DNA of 32,333 nucleotides from an uncultured Bacteroidota bacterium (GTDB lineage: Bacteria; Bacteroidota; Bacteroidia; Chitinophagales; LD1): positions 1-32,333 of the forward strand of contig CAISWS010000285.1 in the NCBI GenBank assembly GCA_903889265.1, given 5' to 3'. The notes beneath the pieces are model-generated. The model had not been told where the DNA came from. It did not search any database and worked only from the letters and a program-made list of their open reading frames with translations. The translations under genes were made by a program, and so were the position numbers. Positions 25,670-32,279 of the stretch are shown here, piece after piece (the first letter of the stretch is position 1; every line of letters begins with the position of its first letter).

Positions 25670-26266
25670 TCACAATAACTTCAGTGCTTCTTTTATCAAA
25701 CCTTCCACATTGCGGGTATCCCCGCCGCCCTGCAATTTGTTAATCACCTTTTCCGCCGCTTGTTTGTTGAATCCCAGGGCAACGAGAGCAGATAACGCTT
25801 CCTCTTTCATTGTATTGTTTGGTGTTGAAACCAAAAGCGCCTCGGTGCTCATCTTGCCAACCTTGTCTTTCAGTTCAAGAATGATTCTTTTGGCTGATTT
25901 AGGGCCAATTCCCTTAATACTTTGAATTAAACCCTCGTTTTCCCCCAAAATAGCCGTTCTTATTTCATCGGGTTTAAAGGATGAAAGCATTACCCTGGCG
26001 GTAGATGCCCCAACACCCGAAACGGATATTAACTTTTCAAAAAGGTCTTTCTCCTGTTCTTCAAAAAAACCATATAACTCAAAGCCGGAAACCGACTGGT
26101 TTTCGTTCTTAACTATAAGCGAGGTTTGCAGGCGGCAATTATCCAAATGCTGAATCTTTTCAAAAGTGTTCAGGCTGATTTTTACCATATACCCAATACC
26201 CCCCGTTTCCAGGAAAATATGAGTTGGACTTTTGAAGGTAATTTTTCCGCTTAAGTACGCTATCAT
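25670..26266 (-). CDS. ruvA: Holliday junction branch migration protein RuvA
   Basis: RuvA binds four-way junctions as a tetramer and recruits the RuvB motor. The 198-residue protein shows the N-terminal OB fold (MIAYLSGKI to about 65), the central double helix-hairpin-helix domain (LISVSGVGASTARVML and LIQSIKGIGPKSAKRIILEL), and the C-terminal RuvB-binding domain (EEALSALVALGFNKQAAEKVI, then about 25 residues). The frame is open to a TTG three codons upstream; the ATG at 26266 matches the family start (MIxxLxG). ruvB and ruvC are not in the window. It lies directly upstream of sprA on the same strand. Confidence 0.97.
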   Translation of the reverse strand: MIAYLSGKITFKSPTHIFLETGGIGYMVKISLNTFEKIQHLDNCRLQTSLIVKNENQSVSGFELYGFFEEQEKDLFEKLISVSGVGASTARVMLSSFKPDEIRTAILGENEGLIQSIKGIGPKSAKRIILELKDKVGKMSTEALLVSTPNNTMKEEALSALVALGFNKQAAEKVINKLQGGGDTRNVEGLIKEALKLL

Positions 26267-26287
26267 CTCTAACAAAACTGTTTTGCG

Positions 26288-26314
26288 CTAAAATAGATTT
26301 CTTTCGTTATTCAA
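26288..26314 (-). promoter_or_regulatory. Putative ruvA promoter
   Basis: On the minus strand TTG (26314-26312) is 16 bases before TATTTTAG (26295-26288), which ends 21 bases before the ruvA ATG. The spacing is one base shorter than usual. If real, it would drive ruvA and probably sprA-porZ. Confidence 0.28.
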
Positions 26315-26393
26315 CTGTAGAAAGGCGCTATAGGCTGGCTGTTTTGAGGTTCTATTTGTTAAGAATGATATGTTGAGTGTCTATTTCTACTTT

Positions 26394-27833
26394 TTATACC
26401 GGGGAAAGTTGCATCAATTTCTCTGAAAATGCAAGTAAATCTGCCTCCTGAAACTTATCTGCCAATACCTGTACACCAATAGGTAAGCCCTGCTTATCTT
26501 CCGATAACGGCACCGAAATTGCCGGTATCCCGGTCAGGTTAGCTAATACTGTATAAATATCTGCCAGGTACATCTCAACCGGGTTATCAGTTTTCTCTCC
26601 AAACTTAAAGGCTACCGTTGGGCTGGTAGGCATAATAATAAAATCGTATTCCTTAAAAATAGCCCTTATTTTGTCAGTCAGTATTCTTCTTACTTTTTGG
26701 GCCCGGCTGTAATATGCATCATAATAGCCCGAGCTTAAAACAAACGTGCCTAATATGATCCGGTTCTTCACTTCCTTGCCAAAACCCTCTGTCCGCGATT
26801 TTTTATACACCTCTTCCATCTCATGAGCCTCTTTGCTCCGGTATCCGTAATGCACCCCGTCAAACCGCGCCAGGTTAGAAGAGGCCTCCGCGGTTGAAAG
26901 CACGTAATAAGTAGCTATCAGGTGGTCTAAAAACTCAAAACCAAACTCGCCAACGGTGTGCCCATCGTTTTTCAAATCCGCAATAAGCCCTTCAACCGCA
27001 CCTTTTACTTCGGGGTGTAAACCTTCGCTGATAAGTGTGGTTGGAAAAACCGCAATCTTTGCCTTTTTATTAAACCCAAGCAAAGAGGAATAAGAATCAA
27101 CTTTTTGGGATGAGGAAGTGGAATCATGATTGTCTTTACCCGATATTACTTCCATAACCAGGGCACAATCCTCCACCGAGGTGGTAAAAGGCCCAATCTG
27201 GTCGAAAGAGGAAGCATAAGCAATCAGTCCATAACGCGAAACCCTGCCATAAGTAGGTTTTAAACCCACCACACCACAAAAAGATGCTGGCTGACGGATA
27301 GAGCCGCCAGTATCTGAACCCAATGAAACCTGACACAAACCCGCCTGAACCGCCACTGCCGAGCCACCCGATGAGCCACCCGGAACGCGGGAATTATCAG
27401 CAGCATTCAGCACATTGCCATAAGCCGAGTTTTCGTTACTTGAACCCATGGCAAACTCATCGCAGTTAGTGCGGCCAATAATAATCGCATCCTCTGCCAA
27501 TAGCCTTTCAACTACAGTTGAATCGTAAAGTGAGGTAAATCCTTCCAGAATTTTTGAACCTGCCGAAACCTTGTGGCCTTTGTAGCAAATGTTGTCTTTA
27601 ATGGCTATCACTATGCCAAACAATTTGCCGACCGGTTCCGCATTTTTAAGTTTTTTATCAAGCAGGCTGGCCCTTTGTAAAGCGTCTTCGGCAAATACTT
27701 CCAGAAAAGCATTGAGGTGTTTATTAGCTTCTATCTTTCCTAAATAATCAGTAACAAGGCCCTCGCAGGTAAGCGTGCCTTTGCTCAGTTCTGACTGAAC
27801 TTGCCGAATAGTTAAACCGGACAACTCCGCCAC
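26394..27833 (-). CDS. gatA: Glutamyl-tRNA(Gln)/aspartyl-tRNA(Asn) amidotransferase subunit A
   Basis: GatA is the glutaminase subunit of GatCAB, which converts Glu-tRNA(Gln) (or Asp-tRNA(Asn)) to the amidated form. The 479-residue amidase-signature protein has the Ser-cisSer-Lys triad at family-standard numbers: K79 (IAIKDNI), S154 (PGGSSGGSA) and S178 (GSDTGGSIR). CGVVGLKPTYGRVSRYGLIA (186-205) and DQIGPF follow, and the C-terminal PTSPTVAFKFGE and TGIPAISVPL are typical. The start is GTG; the exact agreement in triad numbering supports it. gatB and gatC are not nearby. It is 52 bases downstream of tatA on the same strand. Confidence 0.97.
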   Translation of the reverse strand: MAELSGLTIRQVQSELSKGTLTCEGLVTDYLGKIEANKHLNAFLEVFAEDALQRASLLDKKLKNAEPVGKLFGIVIAIKDNICYKGHKVSAGSKILEGFTSLYDSTVVERLLAEDAIIIGRTNCDEFAMGSSNENSAYGNVLNAADNSRVPGGSSGGSAVAVQAGLCQVSLGSDTGGSIRQPASFCGVVGLKPTYGRVSRYGLIAYASSFDQIGPFTTSVEDCALVMEVISGKDNHDSTSSSQKVDSYSSLLGFNKKAKIAVFPTTLISEGLHPEVKGAVEGLIADLKNDGHTVGEFGFEFLDHLIATYYVLSTAEASSNLARFDGVHYGYRSKEAHEMEEVYKKSRTEGFGKEVKNRIILGTFVLSSGYYDAYYSRAQKVRRILTDKIRAIFKEYDFIIMPTSPTVAFKFGEKTDNPVEMYLADIYTVLANLTGIPAISVPLSEDKQGLPIGVQVLADKFQEADLLAFSEKLMQLSPV

Positions 27834-27885
27834 CTCAATTTAAATTAAAATTGACCATGAAATTCATTGCTGTTGTGTGGTGCGG

Positions 27886-28131
27886 TTAGGCCTTTTTTTC
27901 TTCGGTTACCGTTTCTTTGGCTGGTGCAGGCGGAGCAGTAACCTGCTTCTCTCTCATGCCTTGTTCAATCTCCTGCTTTATATTGCTCTTTGCGGCGTTA
28001 AATTCCCTTACTCCCTCGCCCATTCCGCGCATTAGCTCAGGTATTTTTTTACCTCCAAACAAAAACACCACCAACACCAATATCAATATCAAATGCTCGG
28101 GCTGAAAAATACTGCTATATGCTACTTCCAT
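27886..28131 (-). CDS. tatA: Twin-arginine translocase subunit TatA
   Basis: TatA oligomers open the path for folded proteins across the inner membrane. The 81-residue protein has a short periplasmic N terminus, one helix (LILILVLVVFLF, 14-25), the hinge FGGKKIPELMRGMGEGVREF (25-44) with the family's Phe-Gly step, an amphipathic helix to about 60, and a Pro/Lys/Glu-rich tail. The open frame reaches back to 28179, but a perfect TAnnTTTG box at 28152-28159 lies inside that extension, and the ATG at 28131 gives the usual TatA N terminus. tatC is not in the window. gatA follows on the same strand. Confidence 0.93.
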   Translation of the reverse strand: MEVAYSSIFQPEHLILILVLVVFLFGGKKIPELMRGMGEGVREFNAAKSNIKQEIEQGMREKQVTAPPAPAKETVTEEKKA

Positions 28132-28151
28132 GATTTCTGAGTTTAATAGTG

Positions 28152-28159
28152 CAAAACTA
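28152..28159 (-). promoter_or_regulatory. Putative -7 box of the tatA promoter
   Basis: TAGTTTTG on the minus strand is a perfect TAnnTTTG match 20 bases upstream of the tatA ATG. No TTG was found at 17-23 bases, so confidence is limited. It helps choose the shorter tatA start. Confidence 0.33.
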
Positions 28160-28266
28160 CATAAAAATGTTGAAAACACTATGACTGGCCAAGTTTAACA
28201 AAGGTTTAAACCGACTATATTGGTTAATAACCGCCGTAACTAGTGCAAAGAAGTGATGCACCCCGT

Positions 28267-28329
28267 TTTGGGCCAATAGCTTTGCGATAATTTTGGCTTG
28301 TCGTATAGATTTTTTAATTTTGTCGTATA
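28267..28329 (+). promoter_or_regulatory. Overlapping promoters and direct-repeat operator of the toxin-antitoxin pair
   Basis: Two candidate promoters overlap: TTTG (28267-28270) with TAATTTTG (28288-28295, 17-base spacing), and TTTG (28292-28295) with a second TAATTTTG (28315-28322, 19-base spacing). Ten-base direct repeats TTGTCGTATA (28298-28307 and 28320-28329) are 22 bases apart, two helical turns, over the expected start sites. This arrangement fits autorepression by the antitoxin or toxin-antitoxin complex; that role is inferred. Confidence 0.45.
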
Positions 28330-28340
28330 ACTTTATAAAT

Positions 28341-28601
28341 ATGGATGCCAAAATAACGCTCAGCTTCGATCAATCTGTGATTGAAAAAGCTAAAAAATAT
28401 GCGGAGGAAAATAATATAAGCCTATCCAGGTTAACTGAGTTTTTATTAAATAAGGTTACCAATTCATCGTATAAATCTCTGGATGAATTACCGGTTAGCG
28501 ATTGGGTTCACATGGTAAGTGAGGGTGAGGTTGAATACCAACGCGCGCCGCGCACCAATAAAGAATTAAAAAAGGATTATTACGGTAAAAAGGCTAAATG
28601 A
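28341..28601 (+). CDS. Antitoxin, DUF6364-like
   Basis: This 86-residue protein starts MDAKITLSFDQSVIEKAKKY, a beta-strand plus helix pattern like ribbon-helix-helix antitoxins and the DUF6364 group. A second helix, ISLSRLTEFLLNKVT (26-40), completes the DNA-binding half. The C-terminal half (about 45-86) is charged and likely wraps the toxin. The frame opens upstream at a TTG (28293), but the ATG at 28341 gives the standard N terminus and lies after the promoter-like boxes. The stop overlaps the toxin ATG by 4 bases, the usual antitoxin-first order. It would neutralise the PIN toxin and repress the operon. Family naming is from memory of the pattern. Confidence 0.78.
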   Translation: MDAKITLSFDQSVIEKAKKYAEENNISLSRLTEFLLNKVTNSSYKSLDELPVSDWVHMVSEGEVEYQRAPRTNKELKKDYYGKKAK

Positions 28602-29020
28602 AAATTTTTCTTGACGCCAATATCCTTATAACCGTTCTATGTAATGAATACCCTCGTTTTACACAGTGCGCAAGGGTTTTAAGTTTAAGCGACAATACCG
28701 GGTTCAAGGTGTTTACCTCTCCTCTTTGCCTGGCAATAGCATTCTATTTTGCTGAAAAGAAAAATGGGAGCGTTTTAGCAAGGAAAAAAATTGGCCTGCT
28801 ATGCGAAAAGCTAAGTATTACAGCTATGGACGAGCCAGTTGTGAAAGCAGCCGCTAATGATAAATCAGTTAAAGACTTTGAGGATGGCATGCAATATTAT
28901 TCGGCATTACAGGCAAAATGCCAATGCATCATTACTGAGGATAAAGCTGGCTTCTACTTTTCAAAAGTTGAAGTATTAACTGCGGAAGAGTTTTTGCTGA
29001 AGCACGTAGTTAAAAAATAA
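28598..29020 (+). CDS. PIN-domain toxin (VapC-like ribonuclease)
   Basis: PIN-domain toxins cut RNA with a magnesium-binding acidic cluster. In this 140-residue protein D6 (FLDANILI) is the first acid, D93/E95/D96 (VKDFEDGMQYYSA) the third motif, and D115 (IITEDKAGFYF) the last. The position that normally carries the second acid (LAE in SPLxLAE) reads SPLCLAIAFYF, with a glutamate only later at E53 (FAEKK). The ATG overlaps the antitoxin stop (ATGA), so translation is coupled. The gene is convergent with the BamE-like lipoprotein gene, 12 bases away. The RNA target is unknown. Confidence 0.85.
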   Translation: MKIFLDANILITVLCNEYPRFTQCARVLSLSDNTGFKVFTSPLCLAIAFYFAEKKNGSVLARKKIGLLCEKLSITAMDEPVVKAAANDKSVKDFEDGMQYYSALQAKCQCIITEDKAGFYFSKVEVLTAEEFLLKHVVKK

Positions 29021-29032
29021 TTGCTCTTATCC

Positions 29033-29299
29033 CTATTTCGTATCCAGCAACTTCTTAATCGAATCATCCACTGCGGTGGCATCTGCAACCACATTTATCA
29101 CAATCCCGTTTTCCAAAACTACTACCTTGTCCTGTCCATAGCGTTGCCATACTATTTCACCAACATCCTGCACGTTTGTTGGCCTGCCCATAATACCCAT
29201 AACCTGATTGGCCGTCATGCCTTTTTGGACTTTAGTAATATCGGGCTGTTCATTACATGCCGATAAAAACAACCCAAGCACCATAATTATTTTCCGCAT
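29033..29299 (-). CDS. Small BamE/SmpA-like lipoprotein
   Basis: This 88-residue protein has a lipoprotein signal peptide with lipobox LSAC (lipidated C15). The mature part has the SmpA/OmlA (BamE-like) pattern: VQKGMTANQVMGIMGRPTNV (24-43), a helix followed by the glycine-proline turn, then beta-strands (EIVWQRYGQDKVVVLENGIVINV). Related proteins act in outer-membrane assembly or as inhibitor-like modules, but this is a short, single-domain version and its partner is unknown. It follows the TPR-protein gene by 29 bases on the same strand and is probably co-transcribed. It is convergent with the toxin gene. Confidence 0.75.
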   Translation of the reverse strand: MRKIIMVLGLFLSACNEQPDITKVQKGMTANQVMGIMGRPTNVQDVGEIVWQRYGQDKVVVLENGIVINVVADATAVDDSIKKLLDTK

Positions 29300-29328
29300 A
29301 AGTTTTTGTTGACTGGTAATTTTTCTTC

Positions 29329-31146
29329 CTACTCGGCAATCTTATCCCCTCTCAGCAACCGGTATCGCTTTCTGGCGTCTATAACCAGTAAAGAATTGCT
29401 GAAATCAGTTATAATGCTTTTATAAAGCTCCATGGCTTTTTCTTTGTTGTGCAACTGCTGCTCGTTTATTTCTGCCAGTAAAAAGGTAGCATCATCGCCC
29501 TTCAGGTCTTCTTTATAGGTTTTAATAATATCTTCAAGCAGGGGTATTGCTTTTTCAAACTCTTTATGCTTTACATCAATTTCAGCCTTGGTGTATTCAA
29601 TATCATCGGTTAAAGCATGGCCCGGAAACATTTTGGTTATAGAATCTAAAGTAGCCACAGCATCACTGTCTTTATTCTGAAACTCCAGCAATTCTGCGTG
29701 CGCATACATTTGCATGGGGGTAGCCACGGTATCAAGCCCCAGATTATCAATAATAAAAACCGACAGCTTAATAGCATCATTGCTGATAAGCTCTGAAGTA
29801 GCAGACTTCAAAACCTCCAGTTGCGTTTGTGCCCAGTCAAAGTCACCCTTGTAGTAGGCCAGCTTGGCATTCCGGAAACGGGCATCCTCACCCAATGGAG
29901 AGTCCTTCTCATCCTTATCCACCTGCGAATACAACAGGGTCGACTCCCATACATCACCACTTATCAGGTAAAAATCTCCCAGCGATAGCTTGGTTTGGTT
30001 TTTAAGCTTGTTTACCACACCAGGCATTTTCAAAATTTCATTGCAGAGGTCAATGGCACCTGCTTTATCATGCAGGTAAAAGCCCTCTAAATCCGCCAGG
30101 TCTTTCATACTTTGCGCGGTACGGAAGTTGCGGTCATTATCATTAATAAAAGCCAGGTAGTCGTTCTTCAATCCAATTAAATCTGCCTGCGTATAATTCA
30201 GGTCTTTCGAAACTTTTTCCTTCCGGCAGTTAAGCAATTCCGTGCGCGCCTGAAAATAAAGGTCCCCGTTTTTGCCTTTGTTCACCACATACTCAAAGCC
30301 GTTAATCGCATTGGTGTAATCACCTTCGGTTTGCGCCATGCGGGCAATAGTTATTACCCGGGTACCATTTTCGCCTTTGCGCTTATCAAGCGCCTTCATT
30401 TGCGCAAGGGCCCCTTCAAAATCCTTGTTCTGTATATAAACCCAGGTAAGTAAATCAATAAACTCTTCGCTGCTATTGTTCTTCTGCACCTTGCTGTATA
30501 ACTGCGTTTCCAGTTGTTCCAGCAACTTGGCCTCATCCTTATTTGTTTGCACGGTGTTCTTAACTATCTGCTCGTTTTGTGGGTTCATTTCAATATTCAG
30601 CAAAAAGTATTTTACAGCATTTGCTGCGTCGCCCTTACTCATGTAAGCATTAGCCAGCTCCATGCTATAGTAGGTCTCGTTTTTCATGGTTTTGCTGCCC
30701 TTCTCGTAAGTCGCTATAACATAATCATATAACCGGTAGCCTTCATAGCTGTTGGCCAGGTTACGCACCGCTGGCTCATACGGTTTAAGCTCCTTCAGAG
30801 CCAAATCATATTGCTCTTTACTCCTGGCAGCATCCGGAATCTGAGAGTATAAATACCCCAGGTCTATAATAAACTGTGTGTTACCGCTGTATTTTTTTAT
30901 TTCCCTTTTAACCACCTTTTCAAGGTCGTCATATTTTTTCAGCGACAGCAGGCATTGATATAATGGCGTGTAAAACTTTACATCATAGTTACTCTTCTCC
31001 CAAAGCGATTGAAACAACTCGGCGGCCTTATCAAATTCACCTTCCTGCAGGTAGCTGTTGGCCAGGGTTTCATCGCGCCCCGGCTGAGCCTTAACCAGCA
31101 CCAAAAGCGAAAACTGTAATGCAATAAGAAGAAGGATTTTTTTCAT
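29329..31146 (-). CDS. Secreted tetratricopeptide-repeat protein
   Basis: This 605-residue protein has a signal peptide (hydrophobic LLLIALQFSLLVLVKA, cleavage near residue 20 before QPG). It is then almost wholly helical, with TPR-type pairs such as ANSYLQEGEFDKAAELFQSL (29-48), LANAYMSKGDAANAVKYFLL and, near the end, FLLAEINEQQLHNKEKAMELYKSII. It is probably a periplasmic or outer-membrane-associated scaffold. I cannot assign a partner. It lies between the vanZ-like gene (171-base gap with a hairpin element) and the BamE-like lipoprotein gene (29-base gap), so the two envelope proteins may be one transcription unit. Confidence 0.85.
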   Translation of the reverse strand: MKKILLLIALQFSLLVLVKAQPGRDETLANSYLQEGEFDKAAELFQSLWEKSNYDVKFYTPLYQCLLSLKKYDDLEKVVKREIKKYSGNTQFIIDLGYLYSQIPDAARSKEQYDLALKELKPYEPAVRNLANSYEGYRLYDYVIATYEKGSKTMKNETYYSMELANAYMSKGDAANAVKYFLLNIEMNPQNEQIVKNTVQTNKDEAKLLEQLETQLYSKVQKNNSSEEFIDLLTWVYIQNKDFEGALAQMKALDKRKGENGTRVITIARMAQTEGDYTNAINGFEYVVNKGKNGDLYFQARTELLNCRKEKVSKDLNYTQADLIGLKNDYLAFINDNDRNFRTAQSMKDLADLEGFYLHDKAGAIDLCNEILKMPGVVNKLKNQTKLSLGDFYLISGDVWESTLLYSQVDKDEKDSPLGEDARFRNAKLAYYKGDFDWAQTQLEVLKSATSELISNDAIKLSVFIIDNLGLDTVATPMQMYAHAELLEFQNKDSDAVATLDSITKMFPGHALTDDIEYTKAEIDVKHKEFEKAIPLLEDIIKTYKEDLKGDDATFLLAEINEQQLHNKEKAMELYKSIITDFSNSLLVIDARKRYRLLRGDKIAE

Positions 31147-31166
31147 TATAAACCTGAAATTAACTG

Positions 31167-31189
31167 AACTTAGCCACAGCCGCTAAGTT
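31167..31189. repeat. Inverted repeat upstream of the TPR gene
   Basis: AACTTAGC (31167-31174) and GCTAAGTT (31182-31189) form a perfect 8-bp inverted repeat with a 7-base spacer. It overlaps the proposed -7 box of the TPR-protein gene, so it could be an operator or a leader hairpin. Confidence 0.4.
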
Positions 31190-31216
31190 ATTTAAGTATT
31201 TTAACCCGGAATGCAA
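31183..31216 (-). promoter_or_regulatory. Putative promoter of the TPR-protein gene
   Basis: On the minus strand TTG (31216-31214) is 23 bases before TAACTTAG (31190-31183), a TAnnTTAG box, 36 bases upstream of the ATG. Spacing is within the Bacteroidota range. Confidence 0.35.
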
Positions 31217-31220
31217 ATTG

Positions 31221-31308
31221 TTTCGCACGGAGGCACGGAGTAAACAGCCGAGAAATTCATTTATGCTTTTGTATTCCTCTGCATTTTTCTCCGTGCCTCC
31301 GTGCGAAA
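31221..31308. repeat. 20-bp perfect inverted repeat built from a tandem octamer
   Basis: The left arm (31221-31240) and right arm (31289-31308) are exact reverse complements over 20 bases, with a 48-base loop. Each arm contains two tandem copies of GCACGGAG (or its complement CTCCGTGC). TAAACAGCC (31241-31249) and GGCTGTTTA (31312-31320) add a second 9-bp pairing that crosses the first instead of nesting in it. The second right arm covers the stop codon of the vanZ-like gene. It may be a dispersed palindromic repeat or a transcript-end structure. Confidence 0.75.
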
Positions 31309-31317
31309 AATGGCTGT

Positions 31318-31701
31318 TTAGTTTTTGTTATTTCTATAGAACCTCCATGCTACAAGTCCCACTCCCGCTCCCGTCGCATTTGCAGCTTCATCTAACCACT
31401 CAAAATGCCTGTCGGTGGTTAATGTTTCCTGCATAATTTCAATAGTAAAACCGTAGATACAGCAAAACAAAAATATTTTCAGCAAGGCCCTTTTATGTAA
31501 CCAGTTAAACGAACCCTGTTTCATCCAGCCCCAGTTCATCAGCAATGTCAGCGTAAAATAAAAAGTAAAATGCACCAGCTTATCAAAGTTCGGTATAGCA
31601 ATATGCGGCAAATGGTGTGCCGGCATCATGCACAGATATAAAATAAAAGCCGCCCATAAAATGGACGGCCAGTTATATTTTAAATACGGGTTTGCTTGCA
31701 T
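31318..31701 (-). CDS. VanZ-like family membrane protein
   Basis: This 127-residue protein has about four membrane helices. The family landmarks are FDKLVHFTFYF (39-49), with the Asp-Lys and His in the second helix, and FTIEIMQ...RHFEWLDEAANATGAGVG (about 85-114), with Glu/Gln and the Asp-x-x-Ala-Asn-x-x-Gly pattern. VanZ itself lowers teicoplanin sensitivity in enterococci; the role of stand-alone homologues is poorly known, and resistance should not be assumed. It follows gcvH by 31 bases on the same strand and is likely co-transcribed with it. Confidence 0.88.
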   Translation of the reverse strand: MQANPYLKYNWPSILWAAFILYLCMMPAHHLPHIAIPNFDKLVHFTFYFTLTLLMNWGWMKQGSFNWLHKRALLKIFLFCCIYGFTIEIMQETLTTDRHFEWLDEAANATGAGVGLVAWRFYRNNKN

Positions 31702-31732
31702 CGGTATTACCTTTATACAGGCTGTAACTTAA

Positions 31733-32113
31733 TTAAGCGCCTATGTGTGCTTTATAAGCAACAGCGTCCATCAAGCCGTCAAGTTCATCGGCATTGGTAA
31801 ATTCAATCTTTATCATCCACCCCTTGCCATATGGATCCGTGTTAACGGCCTCAGGGTTATCGTTTAATGCGGTGTTTTTTTCAAGCACCTTGCCGCCAAC
31901 CGGTATAAAAAGGTCCGATACGGTTTTAACCGCCTCAACTGTGCCAAAAACTGCGTCTTTTGCAAAGGTTTCGCCAACGCTTTCAACTTCTACATAAACA
32001 ATATCGCCCAGTTCTTTTTGTGCGAAATCGGATATGCCTACATAACCGGTGTTACCTTCAACACGCACCCACTCGTGCTCTTTGCTGTATTTTAAATCGT
32101 CTGGAAAGTTCAT
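31733..32113 (-). CDS. gcvH: Glycine cleavage system H protein
   Basis: GcvH carries the aminomethyl group on a lipoyl arm between the P, T and L proteins of glycine cleavage. The 126-residue protein has the full family pattern: [12 protein letters not shown] (9-20), [18 protein letters not shown] (26-43), the lipoylated K63 in [13 protein letters not shown] (56-68), and [20 protein letters not shown] (84-103). Length is standard. gcvP and gcvT are not in the window. A TATTTTCG box (one change from TAnnTTTG) lies about 22 bases upstream at 32136-32143 on the minus strand, without a well-placed TTG. Confidence 0.98.
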   Translation of the reverse strand: MNFPDDLKYSKEHEWVRVEGNTGYVGISDFAQKELGDIVYVEVESVGETFAKDAVFGTVEAVKTVSDLFIPVGGKVLEKNTALNDNPEAVNTDPYGKGWMIKIEFTNADELDGLMDAVAYKAHIGA

Positions 32114-32182
32114 TTGTTTCTTTTTTTGAGTGATGCGAAAATAAGAAACAAGTTAAGTTTCGGAAATTAAAAATGCAGGCGG

Positions 32183-32213
32183 CCCCTTCCGTCCCCAAAG
32201 GGGGTACAAGGGC
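32183..32213. repeat. G/C-rich hairpin between gcvH and dut
   Basis: CCCTT (32184-32188) pairs with AAGGG (32208-32212), and an inner GTCCCC / GGGGTAC stem (one bulge) closes a small loop. It is the only strongly G/C-rich structure in this 166-base divergent gap. It could be a dispersed repeat or a structured leader; no poly-T follows in either direction. Confidence 0.4.
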
Positions 32214-32262
32214 AAATGAGATTTAGAACAGGGTTTGTGTTTCCAAAATCTATAAATTCAAT

Positions 32263-32270
32263 TAGGTTTG
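32263..32270 (+). promoter_or_regulatory. Putative -7 box before dut
   Basis: TAGGTTTG is a perfect TAnnTTTG match 9 bases before the dut ATG. The nearest upstream TTTG (32234-32237) is 25 bases away, slightly long. It would give a nearly leaderless message. Confidence 0.3.
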
Positions 32271-32279
32271 TCCGGCTTT

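Noticed and set aside
28132-28179. Longer TatA start at 28179
   Set aside because: A perfect TAnnTTTG promoter box lies within this stretch, and the shorter form has the usual TatA N terminus.
31318-31701. VanZ-like protein as an antibiotic-resistance gene
   Set aside because: No other van genes are present and the gene sits next to gcvH; the family is widespread as a housekeeping-type membrane protein.
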